From positions 1-7,999 of the forward strand of contig PWQF01000141.1 of assembly GCA_003556865.1 (NCBI GenBank): DNA of 7,999 nucleotides. The letters run 5' to 3'. Below the pieces are notes generated by a model. It was not told where the DNA came from and did not search any database. It saw nothing but the letters and a program-made list of their open reading frames with translations. Position numbers and translations under genes: made by a program. Shown piece after piece: positions 1 to 7,368 of the stretch. Source of the DNA: Elusimicrobiota bacterium (GTDB lineage Bacteria > CG03 > SLGR01 > PWQF01). Position 1 is the stretch's first letter. The number at the start of each line of letters is the position of its first letter.

Positions 1-530
1 ATATAAGCGATATTACCTGGGAAAAGGATATAGAGCATCCTTCGCAGATACTGGAGGAGGGGCAGAAGGTAAAGGTTAAAATCCTGGGTATGGAGCCGGA
101 CGAGCAGAAAATATCCCTGGGAATGAAACAGCTGGAGGAAAATCCCTACAACCAGTATCCGGCCGGTTCTGCAGTAGAGGGAAAATTAAAGGAAGTCCAG
201 AAAGGCGGGGCCTACATTGAACTTGACAACGGCCTTGAGGCCTATATGCATATCTCCAACTATGATACCGAAAGGACCCAGGACCTGAGGGAATCTCTTA
301 ATAAAGGCGACACCCTGGAGGTAAAGGTTATAAAAAATAATCCCGGGAAAAAATATATTGAGGTAAGCAGAAAAGACCTTATTATTTCCGAGGAGAAAAA
401 AGAGATAAACAGATATATGGATCCTTCCGAGGGGAAGGGGACCACCATAAAGGACCTGATGGGAGATAAACTTGACGGACTGGGTGATGAGGGAAAAGAA
501 GAAGAAGAGACCCGGCCCGGCTCGGAATAA
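1..530 (+). CDS. rpsA: 30S ribosomal protein S1, C-terminal part (5' end outside window)
   Basis: RNA-binding ribosomal protein S1, which helps load mRNA on the 30S subunit. The reading frame is open from the window edge (first full codon at nt 3), so 175 C-terminal residues are visible. Residues 1 to about 50 are the end of one S1 (OB-fold) repeat, with the family hallmark 'W-x-K-x-I-x-H-P' followed by 'EGQKVKVKILG' and 'KISLGMKQLEENPY', the usual S1 repeat boundary. Residues about 52-125 are a complete further S1 repeat (starting 'YPAGSAVEGKL', with 'GGAYIELDNGLEAYMHIS'). The protein ends in a charged tail with 'GTTIKDLMGDKLD' and a run of Glu, like the acidic or linker tails of many S1 proteins. 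The ATG at 90 is an internal methionine, not the start. The stop TAA (528-530) is 1 nt before the next ATG, so the next gene is probably cotranscribed. S1 identity is firm; a shorter S1-repeat protein is the only real alternative. Confidence 0.93.
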   Translation, partial: ISDITWEKDIEHPSQILEEGQKVKVKILGMEPDEQKISLGMKQLEENPYNQYPAGSAVEGKLKEVQKGGAYIELDNGLEAYMHISNYDTERTQDLRESLNKGDTLEVKVIKNNPGKKYIEVSRKDLIISEEKKEINRYMDPSEGKGTTIKDLMGDKLDGLGDEGKEEEETRPGSE

Positions 531-531
531 A

Positions 532-3311
532 ATGAAGAGACTCTCTTCAGTTCTCTTAATTTTTTTTTAACTTCATCCGGTCTCCAGGCCCGCTATCAGC
601 TTAGAAGAGACCATTTTCCCTGGCAGGAGACAGTTACTCCCGGCTTTATTGTATATAACTACATTTCAGACCCTGAAAAGAGCCCGGAATATATAGGGTT
701 TTTAAACAGCCTGGAATATATCCATGAGGAGGTCTCCGGGCTCTTAAATATTGATTTTCCCCGGAAAAAGCCGGTATTCCTTTACAAAAACCATACCCAA
801 TTTCGGCAGAACAGGATAGCTGCCGTAGGAGAAGGCACCCTGGGATTTGCCGACCTGTTTAAAAGCCGCCTGGTCATACCCTATATGTCATCCCCCCACG
901 AATTAAACCATCTTACTGCTCACGAGTTTACCCATATTGCCCAGTTTGAGGCCCTCTACGGCGGGGGATGGAGGTCTGCCCGCCTTGTAAAGGGCCTTTC
1001 GGGCCTGGAACCCTTATGGATAATGGAGGGTATGGCCGAGACGGTGGCCCATCACGTTTTACGGGAGGACTGGTCTTCCCACGATAAAATGATTCTGCGG
1101 GACGCGGTTTTATATGACCGGCTTTACTCCTTCAGGGAGCTTCAGAATTTCTCCCCCCTCTACCGGGATATATACCTGGGCTACAAGCAGGGCCATTCGG
1201 CTATGGATTACCTGGTTAAGATGGAGGGGGAGGAGATTCATATCCGCCTCCTGAAGGCTATGCGCAACAACCTGGATCCCATGAAGGCTTTTGAAACCGC
1301 TGTAACCCAGTTTAAGGGTCTCAGGGATTTTAATATTAAGTGGGAGGAGTGGGTAAATGAGAAGGTTAGGGAAGATATTAAGGGGAGGGAAAAGGCAGCA
1401 GAAAAATATGATTTTATGGTCAGCGACGAATATGAGAGCAGGAATCCGGTCAGCGCGGGAAGGGAAAGTTTTTATTATGTCAGCGACAGGTGGGGAAAAA
1501 CCGAAATATATTACTACAGCCGTGGAGAAAGCCGGAAAATAGTTCCCCGTTTTTTTGTGGGAGGGGCAGACAACCTGATAACCGGCCACCGGATTTATGA
1601 CCGGATTATTGATTATTCCCCGGAAACCGGCCTCCTGGTTTTTGCCGCCCGGCGGAACCAGAGACCCTTTATATACCTCTACGACAGTAACAGTTCCGGG
1701 CTTACGAGAATAGATATGAAAGAGGAAGAGCTGCGTTCCCCCTCCATTTCTCCTGACGGGAATTTAATCTGCTTTACCGCCAGGGACGGCTTTAAGAGAA
1801 ATATATTTATATACGACAGAAAAAGTAAGAAAACTTTTCCGGTTACAGATGATTCTTACCCTGATTTCGGACCCTCATTTTCCCCCTGCGGAAAGTTTAT
1901 AGTTGCCGCATCGGAAAGAGGAATGAAAAAGGATATACGGAGAATAGAGATCTCAAGCGGTGAAATAAAATGGCTGACCCGCACTCCCCATAATGATTTT
2001 CATCCCTCATACCTTAAAGGCGGCGCCCTTATCTTCTCCTCAGACCGGTGCGGGGTAAATAATATTTATATTATGGAAACTCCTGATTCACAGGTTTACC
2101 GTCTCACTAATATAAGGGGAGGGGCTTTCTATCCCGAAGATGGGGGGGGCGGTAATATAAATCTTTCTTTTTACTATGACGGCAGCCATAAAATAGGCCG
2201 GATACGGACTGCGGATAAGAGAAGTGCCGAAGATTTATACCAGAAACCCCGGGAGTCTCACGAAATTGAAATGGAATTATTGAAAGAAGGGGAGATTAAA
2301 ACCCGGGAAGCGTCGGGAAGGTTCTCCACGGACCTGTTTCTGCCCAGTTTTCTATATGCCACCGATATAGGGTTTCTCGGCGGGGGGGTAATAAGGATGT
2401 CTGATTATTTTGCCCACAACACCCTGGAAGCCTACGGGTGGGGCTGGCCCGGCTCCTACGAAGCTGCTTTTCAGTATATTAATAAAAAGTTCAGACAGGA
2501 TATATTCTTATCTCTTACCGCTGACTCAAGGGAATTTAAAAAAAGGGGAGAGGATGATCTTTTCCGCCGCCGCCGGTATTCGGCGACAGCTGGTTATACC
2601 CATCCCCTTACCAGGTATACGGCCTTCAGTAACTATTTCCGCGCTTCAACCCGGGAAGAGGAGAACCTGGACGAGGGGGAAACTACATCCTACAGGAGCG
2701 ATACGGGAACCGGTTTTATTATAGAAAGGAACACAACTATCCTGGAACCCTTTAATGCTATGAGGGGCTACCGCCTGGCTGCGGGAGCCTACCTGGCCCG
2801 ACCCCTGGAAAAAGACGGTCTTGATTATAACCAGTATTCCCTGACCGGAGCCGCCTATACCCCTCTTTTACGAAACCTCGTGCTTGCCCGCCGGGCAGGG
2901 TTTTTCAGGTCCGAGGGCAGGGATAAGGGGAGATTCGGGCTGGGAGGGTCATCCCTGAGAGGGTACAGCCGCAACTCCTTCAGGGGAAATAATGCCGCCT
3001 ATTTTGGGGCGGAGATAAGAGCCCTGCTTTTTCCCAGGCTTAACTGGCATATGACCTTTATGTGGCCGGATTTAAACATATACAGCTTGTCGGCCAAGCT
3101 TTTTACCGATGCGGGAACCGCTTTCAATGATGATGATCTGCCGGAAAACCCGGAGGACTGGGGGGCTTCCTGGGGAGTGGGTTTTAAACTTAATTTTTAT
3201 CTTCTACAGCTCAGCCCAGGATTCATAAGCGTTGAACTGGCGGCTCCTTATGAAGATATGGAGAGCTGGAGAACCTACCTGACAGTTACCGCCGGGCATA
3301 TACAATGGTAG
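532..3311 (+). CDS. Exported peptidase-MA / TolB-propeller / Omp85-like barrel protein, frameshifted at a T9 run
   Basis: Probable outer-membrane protein with a periplasmic metalloprotease-like domain; substrate unknown. ATG 532 reads MKRLSSVLLIFF then stops (568-570) at a run of nine T. The rest lies in the -1 frame. Joining the two gives 926 residues (numbering below), starting with a good signal peptide (cleavage after LQA, about residue 20). Residues ~21-285 are peptidase-MA-like: zinc site HEFTH (H131, E132, H135) and the downstream EGMAE glutamate (E166). Residues ~314-558 hold TolB/PD40 blades (SPDG, SPCG, FSSD, YYDG). Residues ~598-926 are a barrel with an Omp85-type motif GGSSLRGY (LRGY 809-812), FTDAG (858-862) and a C-terminal Trp. 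The first in-frame ATG, 885, lies only 36 nt before the HEFTH codons and would discard 118 conserved-looking residues; no ATG, GTG or TTG occurs in that frame between 531 and 885. No clear Shine-Dalgarno is seen at 532, which follows rpsA by 1 nt. Domain calls are pattern-based; the frameshift could be a sequencing error. Confidence 0.85.
560..568 (+). other. T9 slippery run carrying the frame break
   Basis: Nine consecutive T within the signal-peptide coding part of the outer-membrane protein gene. From ATG 532 the codons are ATT TTT TTT TAA, so the stop at 568-570 directly follows the heptamer T TTT TTT. A -1 slip re-reads 567-569 as TTA and continues L-T-S-S-G-L-Q-A into the main frame. 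An added U by polymerase slippage, or a tenth T in the real genome, gives exactly the same protein. U UUU UUU is a known -1 ribosomal slippery heptamer, and T9-type runs are known sites of transcriptional slippage (for example Shigella mxiE). Which explanation applies cannot be decided from one sequence. Confidence 0.8.
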
Positions 3312-4870
3312 TAACCCCGGATTATTACCGGGCGCTGGTAAGCAAGACCGGGGCGGTCTCTTCTGCCACTCTCATATCCAGGGTACTGGGTTATGCCCGG
3401 GATATGCTTATCGCCAAGTTTTTCGGGGCCTCTATGGCTGCCGACGCTTTTTTTGTTGCCTACAAGATACCCAATCTCCTGAGGCGCCTTCTGGGCGAGG
3501 GTTCTCTTTCCACTTCATTTATACCTGTATATACCGAGTATCTGACCAATAAGAGCCGGCAGGATTCGGAGAATCTGATAAGGTCGGTTTTCGGGGCCTT
3601 CGGAATTCTTTTTATAATTCTCAGCGGAGCCGGCATAATCTTTGCCCCCCAGATAGTATCGGTCATAGCTCCGGGGTTTGCCGGGGATCCCGATAAGCTT
3701 GCCCTTACGGTTATTCTTACCAGGATAATGTTTCCTTTCCTGATGGCCATCGGCCTGGGGGCAATAACCCTGGGCATACTTAACTCTAAAAGAATGTTTT
3801 TTATTCCCGCTGTGGCCCCGTCAATGCTCAGCATATCCGAAATACTCTTTATACTTTTCCTTACCCCTTTTTTTGACCCGCCGGTAAAGGCCCTGGCCTT
3901 TGGGGTGGTTGCGGGGGGGTTTGCCCAGTTCCTGGTCCAGGCGGTTCCCATTATAAAAAAACAGTCCATTATTCCCTCCTTTAACCTGAAACACCCGGGT
4001 CTAAGGAAGATAGGAACCCTTATGCTTCCGGCGGTAGCGGGGCTGGCAGTTTTCCAGGTGAATTCACTGGTGGATACCGTATGCGCCACTCTTTTAAGGG
4101 AGGGTAGCGTAAGCTTTTTATACTACGGGAACCGGCTGGCTCAATTTCCCCTGGCCCTTTTCGGCACCGCACTGGCTACGGTTACCCTTCCAATGATGTC
4201 TGAAAATGCGGCCCGAAAAGAGATGGGACCCCTTAAAGATACTTTTTCATTTTCCCTGAGGGTTATATCATTTCTTATGCTGCCTGCAACCGTCGGACTG
4301 GCCTTTTTCGGGAAACCTATAGTGGAGCTTCTTTTCCAGAGGGGAGAGTTCACCTCCGCCCATACCCTTCTTACCGCCAGGGTACTGATATATTATGCTT
4401 CCGGGCTAATATTTTTTGCGGGGGTTAAGGTGGCAACCAGCGCTTTCCATTCCCTCCAGGATACTAAAACCCCGGTAATAATAGCCTGCGCCGCAATGCT
4501 CTTAAATGCCGTTTTAAATGTATCGGTTGTTCTTATTCCGTTCCTGAGAGAACTTTTGGGTGCGGGGGGGCTGGCCCTGGCCACTTCCGTTGCCTCTGCC
4601 CTTAACTTTATTCTTCTTATACTGGTATTCAGGAAAAGAAAGGGGCTGATAGGGGGGAGGAGAATAGCCTCTTCCCTCTGGCGCCATCTGGCTGCCTCCT
4701 GCGGCCTGGCCTTTTTTCTTCTCCGGGCCTCCGCCTACAGCAGGGAATGGAACCTTTTTATAAGGGTTCCGGCTCTTATTGCAGGCGGCACTTTTTTATA
4801 CCTGCTTATTTCCCGGCTTCTTAAGGTGCCGGAGCTGGAAAGGGTCAGGCGGACTTTTTTTCAGAAATGA
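3305..4870 (+). CDS. murJ: Lipid II flippase MurJ (MviN family)
   Basis: Inner-membrane flippase that moves the peptidoglycan precursor lipid II to the periplasmic face (MOP superfamily, normally 14 membrane helices). The 521-residue length is typical. The N-terminal family signature is clear: ISRVLGYARD (24-33), DAFFVAYKIPNLLRRLLGEG (47-66), SFIPVYTEY (71-79). Conserved charged residues matching those needed in E. coli MurJ are present: R26, R32, D47, R60/R61, and R277 in YYGNRLAQFPLALFG (273-287). Hydrophobic segments recur throughout, to the C-terminal 'LIAGGTFLYLLISRLLK'. The start ATG (3305) overlaps the end of the preceding gene by 7 nt (ATGGTAG), and the end overlaps uvrC by 4 nt (ATGA), so translation is probably coupled. 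The next in-frame Met is residue 34, inside the signature, so 3305 is the likely start. There is no strong Shine-Dalgarno. Confidence 0.96.
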   Translation: MVVTPDYYRALVSKTGAVSSATLISRVLGYARDMLIAKFFGASMAADAFFVAYKIPNLLRRLLGEGSLSTSFIPVYTEYLTNKSRQDSENLIRSVFGAFGILFIILSGAGIIFAPQIVSVIAPGFAGDPDKLALTVILTRIMFPFLMAIGLGAITLGILNSKRMFFIPAVAPSMLSISEILFILFLTPFFDPPVKALAFGVVAGGFAQFLVQAVPIIKKQSIIPSFNLKHPGLRKIGTLMLPAVAGLAVFQVNSLVDTVCATLLREGSVSFLYYGNRLAQFPLALFGTALATVTLPMMSENAARKEMGPLKDTFSFSLRVISFLMLPATVGLAFFGKPIVELLFQRGEFTSAHTLLTARVLIYYASGLIFFAGVKVATSAFHSLQDTKTPVIIACAAMLLNAVLNVSVVLIPFLRELLGAGGLALATSVASALNFILLILVFRKRKGLIGGRRIASSLWRHLAASCGLAFFLLRASAYSREWNLFIRVPALIAGGTFLYLLISRLLKVPELERVRRTFFQK

Positions 4871-6117
4871 AGATAAGGGAGCTTCCTTCCGGCCCCGGCG
4901 TTTATATTTTTCTTGATTCATCCGGAAAAAGCATCTATGCGGGCAAGGCGCTTAATATTAAGAAAAGGGTCCGTTCCCATTTTTCCGGCTCAAAAAACCC
5001 CAGGCAGCTGGCTATGCTGGCCAGGGTGAGAACAGTGGATTTTATTGAGACCGCTAACGAGAAAGAGGCGCTGGTTCTTGAAGAGAGCCTCATTAAATCC
5101 CTGAGGCCCCGCTATAATGTTCTTCTGCGTGATGATAAAAGCTATCCTTTCCTGGAGGTAACTGCGGGGGAAAAATATCCCGCAATAAGAATAACCAGGA
5201 ACAGAAAAGATAAGAGGTCACTTTATTTCGGACCTTTTCCGGATGTTGGCGATACCCGCAGGGCAGTTAAAATACTTGGCTCTCTTTTTCCCCTAAGAAA
5301 ATGCCGCACCTATTCCCCTAAGGAGAAACCCTGCCTTAATTACCAGATAAAAAAATGCGCCGGGCCGTGCTGCGGAAAAATAAGCAGCAATGAATATAAA
5401 GAAATTGTTGATGAACTGCTCCTCTTTCTCAGGGGAAGGAAAGAAGAGCTTCTGAAGAAACTTAAAGATAAAATGGAAAAAGAGAAAAAGAGAATGGAAT
5501 ATGAGAAGGCAGCCCAGTTAAGGGACCGCATATATCTTTTAAATAATCTTTTTCCGATTGTTAATTTCAGGAAAATAAATGCCCAGAAAATGAAGGCGCT
5601 GGAAAAGGTAGACCCTTTTTATGAGCTTAAAAAAATTCTTGGCCTTAAAAAAAGACCCTCTCTTATTGAAGGGTTTGATATTTCCCATACTTCTTCCCGG
5701 GAGGCGGCGGGTTCTTCGGTCAGGTTCGGCCCCGGGGGCCCTGACCGCTCAAATTACAGGAGATTTAAGATAAAACAGCCTCCCACATCCGATGACCTTA
5801 AAATGATTAAGGAGGTGGTTTACAGGCGCCTTAAACGGTTGAAGAAAGATAATAAAGAACTTCCGGACATAATTCTTGTGGACGGGGGCAGGGGACAGGA
5901 GAAGGCTGCTGCAGAGGCCTTAAAACTTCTGAATATAAGAAAAGTTAAAATACTGGCCCTGGCCAAGGGAAAAAAGAATATTTATTTTAAGGGAAGGAAG
6001 CTGGATATCGAAAAAAATTCTGAGGCTTTCAAGCTTTTAACCAGGGTAGACCGGGAAGCCCACAGGTTTGCCCGTTCCTACCATATAAAGAGGCGTAAAA
6101 ATAATAGCGAAAATTGA
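4867..6117 (+). CDS. uvrC: Excinuclease ABC subunit C, short form lacking HhH domain
   Basis: Nuclease subunit of nucleotide excision repair, which cuts on both sides of a UvrB-marked lesion. At 416 residues it is well below the usual ~560-610. GIY-YIG domain (1-~85): GVY (11-13), YAG (24-26), R34 and E72, for the 3' incision. A cysteine cluster C146, C156, C164, C168 (plus C169) matches the spacing of the UvrC Fe-S-type cluster. A UVR-like helix (about 200-225, EYEKAAQLRDRI) should contact UvrB. The RNase H-like domain for the 5' incision keeps its triad: D271 (GFDISH), D339 (LVDGGRGQ), H399 (REAHRF). Missing are roughly 100-140 residues normally found between the UVR helix and FDISH, and the whole C-terminal (HhH)2 domain; the protein ends ten codons after SYHIKRR. 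No HhH coding follows in any frame before the next gene, so this is not a late frameshift. It overlaps murJ by 4 nt. Confidence 0.92.
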   Translation: MKIRELPSGPGVYIFLDSSGKSIYAGKALNIKKRVRSHFSGSKNPRQLAMLARVRTVDFIETANEKEALVLEESLIKSLRPRYNVLLRDDKSYPFLEVTAGEKYPAIRITRNRKDKRSLYFGPFPDVGDTRRAVKILGSLFPLRKCRTYSPKEKPCLNYQIKKCAGPCCGKISSNEYKEIVDELLLFLRGRKEELLKKLKDKMEKEKKRMEYEKAAQLRDRIYLLNNLFPIVNFRKINAQKMKALEKVDPFYELKKILGLKKRPSLIEGFDISHTSSREAAGSSVRFGPGGPDRSNYRRFKIKQPPTSDDLKMIKEVVYRRLKRLKKDNKELPDIILVDGGRGQEKAAAEALKLLNIRKVKILALAKGKKNIYFKGRKLDIEKNSEAFKLLTRVDREAHRFARSYHIKRRKNNSEN

Positions 6118-6142
6118 TTTAAAATTATCTAACTGCTAAAAT
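6114..6142 (+). promoter_or_regulatory. Candidate sigma-70-type promoter for the surface-protein pair
   Basis: TTGATT (6114-6119) and TAAAAT (6137-6142) are separated by exactly 17 nt, matching TTGACA/TATAAT at 4/6 and 5/6. It straddles the uvrC stop and lies in the only sizeable non-coding gap (6118-6186) before the two-gene unit. Transcription would start near 6149, leaving a leader of about 38 nt. The gap is A/T-rich, so a chance match is possible. Confidence 0.5.
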
Positions 6143-6172
6143 TCTTATATTCACCGGACATATATAGTGTAC

Positions 6173-6180
6173 GAGGGAGG
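6173..6180 (+). promoter_or_regulatory. Strong Shine-Dalgarno for the repeat protein
   Basis: GAGGGAGG followed by six A and ATG at 6187. This is the clearest ribosome binding site in the window and fixes the start of the nonapeptide-repeat gene. It contrasts with the weak sites at the coupled starts of the upstream operon and suggests high independent expression. Confidence 0.8.
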
Positions 6181-6186
6181 AAAAAA

Positions 6187-7365
6187 ATGAAAAAGATAAA
6201 AATAATGCTGGCCGCAGGGACTCTTATGATAACTTTTTTTATTCCGGCCGTTCTTAATGCCTCTATGCCCCGGAAGATAAATTTCCAGGGCCGCCTTCTT
6301 GATTCCGCCGGCCAGCCGGTGGAGGGGACCAGGGAGATAACTTTTAACATCTACGGGAGTGCCGCCGGGGCGGACCTTATTACCAGCGATTCAATAACCG
6401 TAAACCTTGACCCTGAAGGCATTTACACCGCCGAGCTTGACTTATCCTCAATCGGTGACTTTAACCGGGAGCTTTATATTGGGATAGAAGTGGGCGGGGA
6501 CAGCGAAATGGTTCCCCGCTTTAAGATTCTTCCGGCAGCCTCCTCTCTTTATTCCCTGCGTTCGGCTACCGCCTCTTTTTCTCTTTATTCTTCAACTGCC
6601 TCTTACGCCCTGCATGCTGAAACTGCTGATTCTATAAAGCTTGTTGCCTCAACAGCAGCCTATGCCTTTAATGCCGCAACCGCCGCTTTTTCTCATCATT
6701 CATCCACTTCCCACTACGCCTCTTTTGCAGGCACCGCTTCCTTTGTTACAGGGGAGATTGAAGAGGCGGTTTTTGCCTTTACCGCCGCAACCTCCGCTTA
6801 TTCCCATTATGCCGCAACCGCCGCTTACCTTCAGGGGGAGGCCTCCACGGCTGCTTATTCCCATATCTCCGCCACTGCCGCTTTTTCTCTTTACTCTGCA
6901 ACCTCTTCTTTTTCCCATCACGCCGCCACCGCAAGCTTTCTTACCGGTCTTTTTTCAACTGCAGCTTTTTCCCATAACGCCGCAACCGCAACCTATGCCC
7001 TTACGTCCGCAACCGCCGCTTATACCCAGCGGGCCGACCTGGCGGACCATGCCACCACAGCAGGTGACAGCGACCTTCTGCAGGGGCAGGGGCCTGAAGA
7101 CTTTTTTCCCTCCTCTGGGGGGAGCCTGGAAGGGGAGCTGGATATGGATTTTCATAACATAGTAAATGTATCCACCCTTACCTTAAACGGTGATTTTATA
7201 ATAAAGGAGCCCCCGGGCGGGGATGATATGGAGCTTAAATTCACTCTTAATATCGATACAAACACCGCGCCCTCCCGGGCGGGTATTCTGGGTGCCGACA
7301 GCAATTGGAACCTTTATATATCCACCGGAAACCAGGCGGGACAGTGGAGCAGGCTTAACAATTAA
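6187..7365 (+). CDS. Exported nonapeptide-repeat surface/fibre-like protein
   Basis: Function unknown; probably a secreted or cell-surface fibrous protein (392 residues). A signal peptide is clear: MKK start, hydrophobic core, likely cleavage after VLNA (residue 25). Residues ~28-117 form a beta-rich domain opening 'INFQGRLLDSAGQPVEGTREITFNIYG', a pattern recurrent in exported proteins of deltaproteobacteria and candidate phyla. Residues 128-284 are about 16 repeats of nine residues, consensus T-[AS]-x-[FY]-[SA]-x-x-[AS]-[AS]. The region 'AGDSDLLQGQGPEDFF' (292-307) resembles the 'LDGQ..S.F' element that follows such Ala/Thr repeats in phage-tail-fibre-like proteins. It is followed by 'LEGELDMDFHNIVNVSTLTLNGD' with a beta-helix or tail-fibre look, and a short C-terminal domain (~338-392). 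No catalytic motif is seen. The start is fixed by GAGGGAGG six nt upstream. The next gene begins 3 nt after the stop, so the two are likely cotranscribed. A prophage tail fibre is less likely, since no other phage genes are present. Confidence 0.85.
   Translation: MKKIKIMLAAGTLMITFFIPAVLNASMPRKINFQGRLLDSAGQPVEGTREITFNIYGSAAGADLITSDSITVNLDPEGIYTAELDLSSIGDFNRELYIGIEVGGDSEMVPRFKILPAASSLYSLRSATASFSLYSSTASYALHAETADSIKLVASTAAYAFNAATAAFSHHSSTSHYASFAGTASFVTGEIEEAVFAFTAATSAYSHYAATAAYLQGEASTAAYSHISATAAFSLYSATSSFSHHAATASFLTGLFSTAAFSHNAATATYALTSATAAYTQRADLADHATTAGDSDLLQGQGPEDFFPSSGGSLEGELDMDFHNIVNVSTLTLNGDFIIKEPPGGDDMELKFTLNIDTNTAPSRAGILGADSNWNLYISTGNQAGQWSRLNN
6568..7038 (+). repeat. Nonapeptide (27-nt period) tandem repeats in coding sequence
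   Basis: About 16 degenerate units of 27 nt encode T-[AS]-x-[FY]-[SA]-x-x-[AS]-[AS], for example TASFSLYSS, TAAFSHHSS, TSAYSHYAA, TAAFSLYSA, TSSFSHHAA, TAAFSHNAA. Some units are 10 residues (TAAYLQGEAS, TASFLTGLFS) and one stretch of 19 residues breaks the period (TASFVTG... to FTAA). At DNA level a core CCGCAACCGCCGCTT recurs near 6674, 6812 and 7007, but most units have diverged at synonymous and other positions. Confidence 0.85.
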
Positions 7366-7368
7366 CTG

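Noticed and set aside
90..530. Stand-alone 146-residue S1-domain protein from ATG 90
   Set aside because: The frame is open to the window edge and the upstream codons encode the preceding part of an S1 repeat, so the ATG is internal to rpsA.
1110..1589. Minus-strand frame of 159 codons in the outer-membrane protein gene
   Set aside because: Antisense shadow of clear peptidase/propeller coding sequence; no recognisable domain or start signal.
885..3311. Outer-membrane protein starting at ATG 885 (808 residues)
   Set aside because: This start falls only 36 nt before the codons of the HEFTH zinc site and drops 118 residues of conserved-looking peptidase-MA sequence and the signal peptide. The same frame is open back to 531 and joins a perfect signal peptide through the T9 run.
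3460..4089. Minus-strand frame of 209 codons in murJ
   Set aside because: Antisense to highly conserved murJ codons; rich in R, P and I as expected for a reverse reading of membrane-helix codons.
6641..7162. Overlapping proline/leucine-rich frame of 173 codons inside the repeat gene
   Set aside because: It is a +1-frame shadow of the GCC/ACC-rich 27-nt repeats, with low-complexity P/Q/L composition and no signal or ribosome site.
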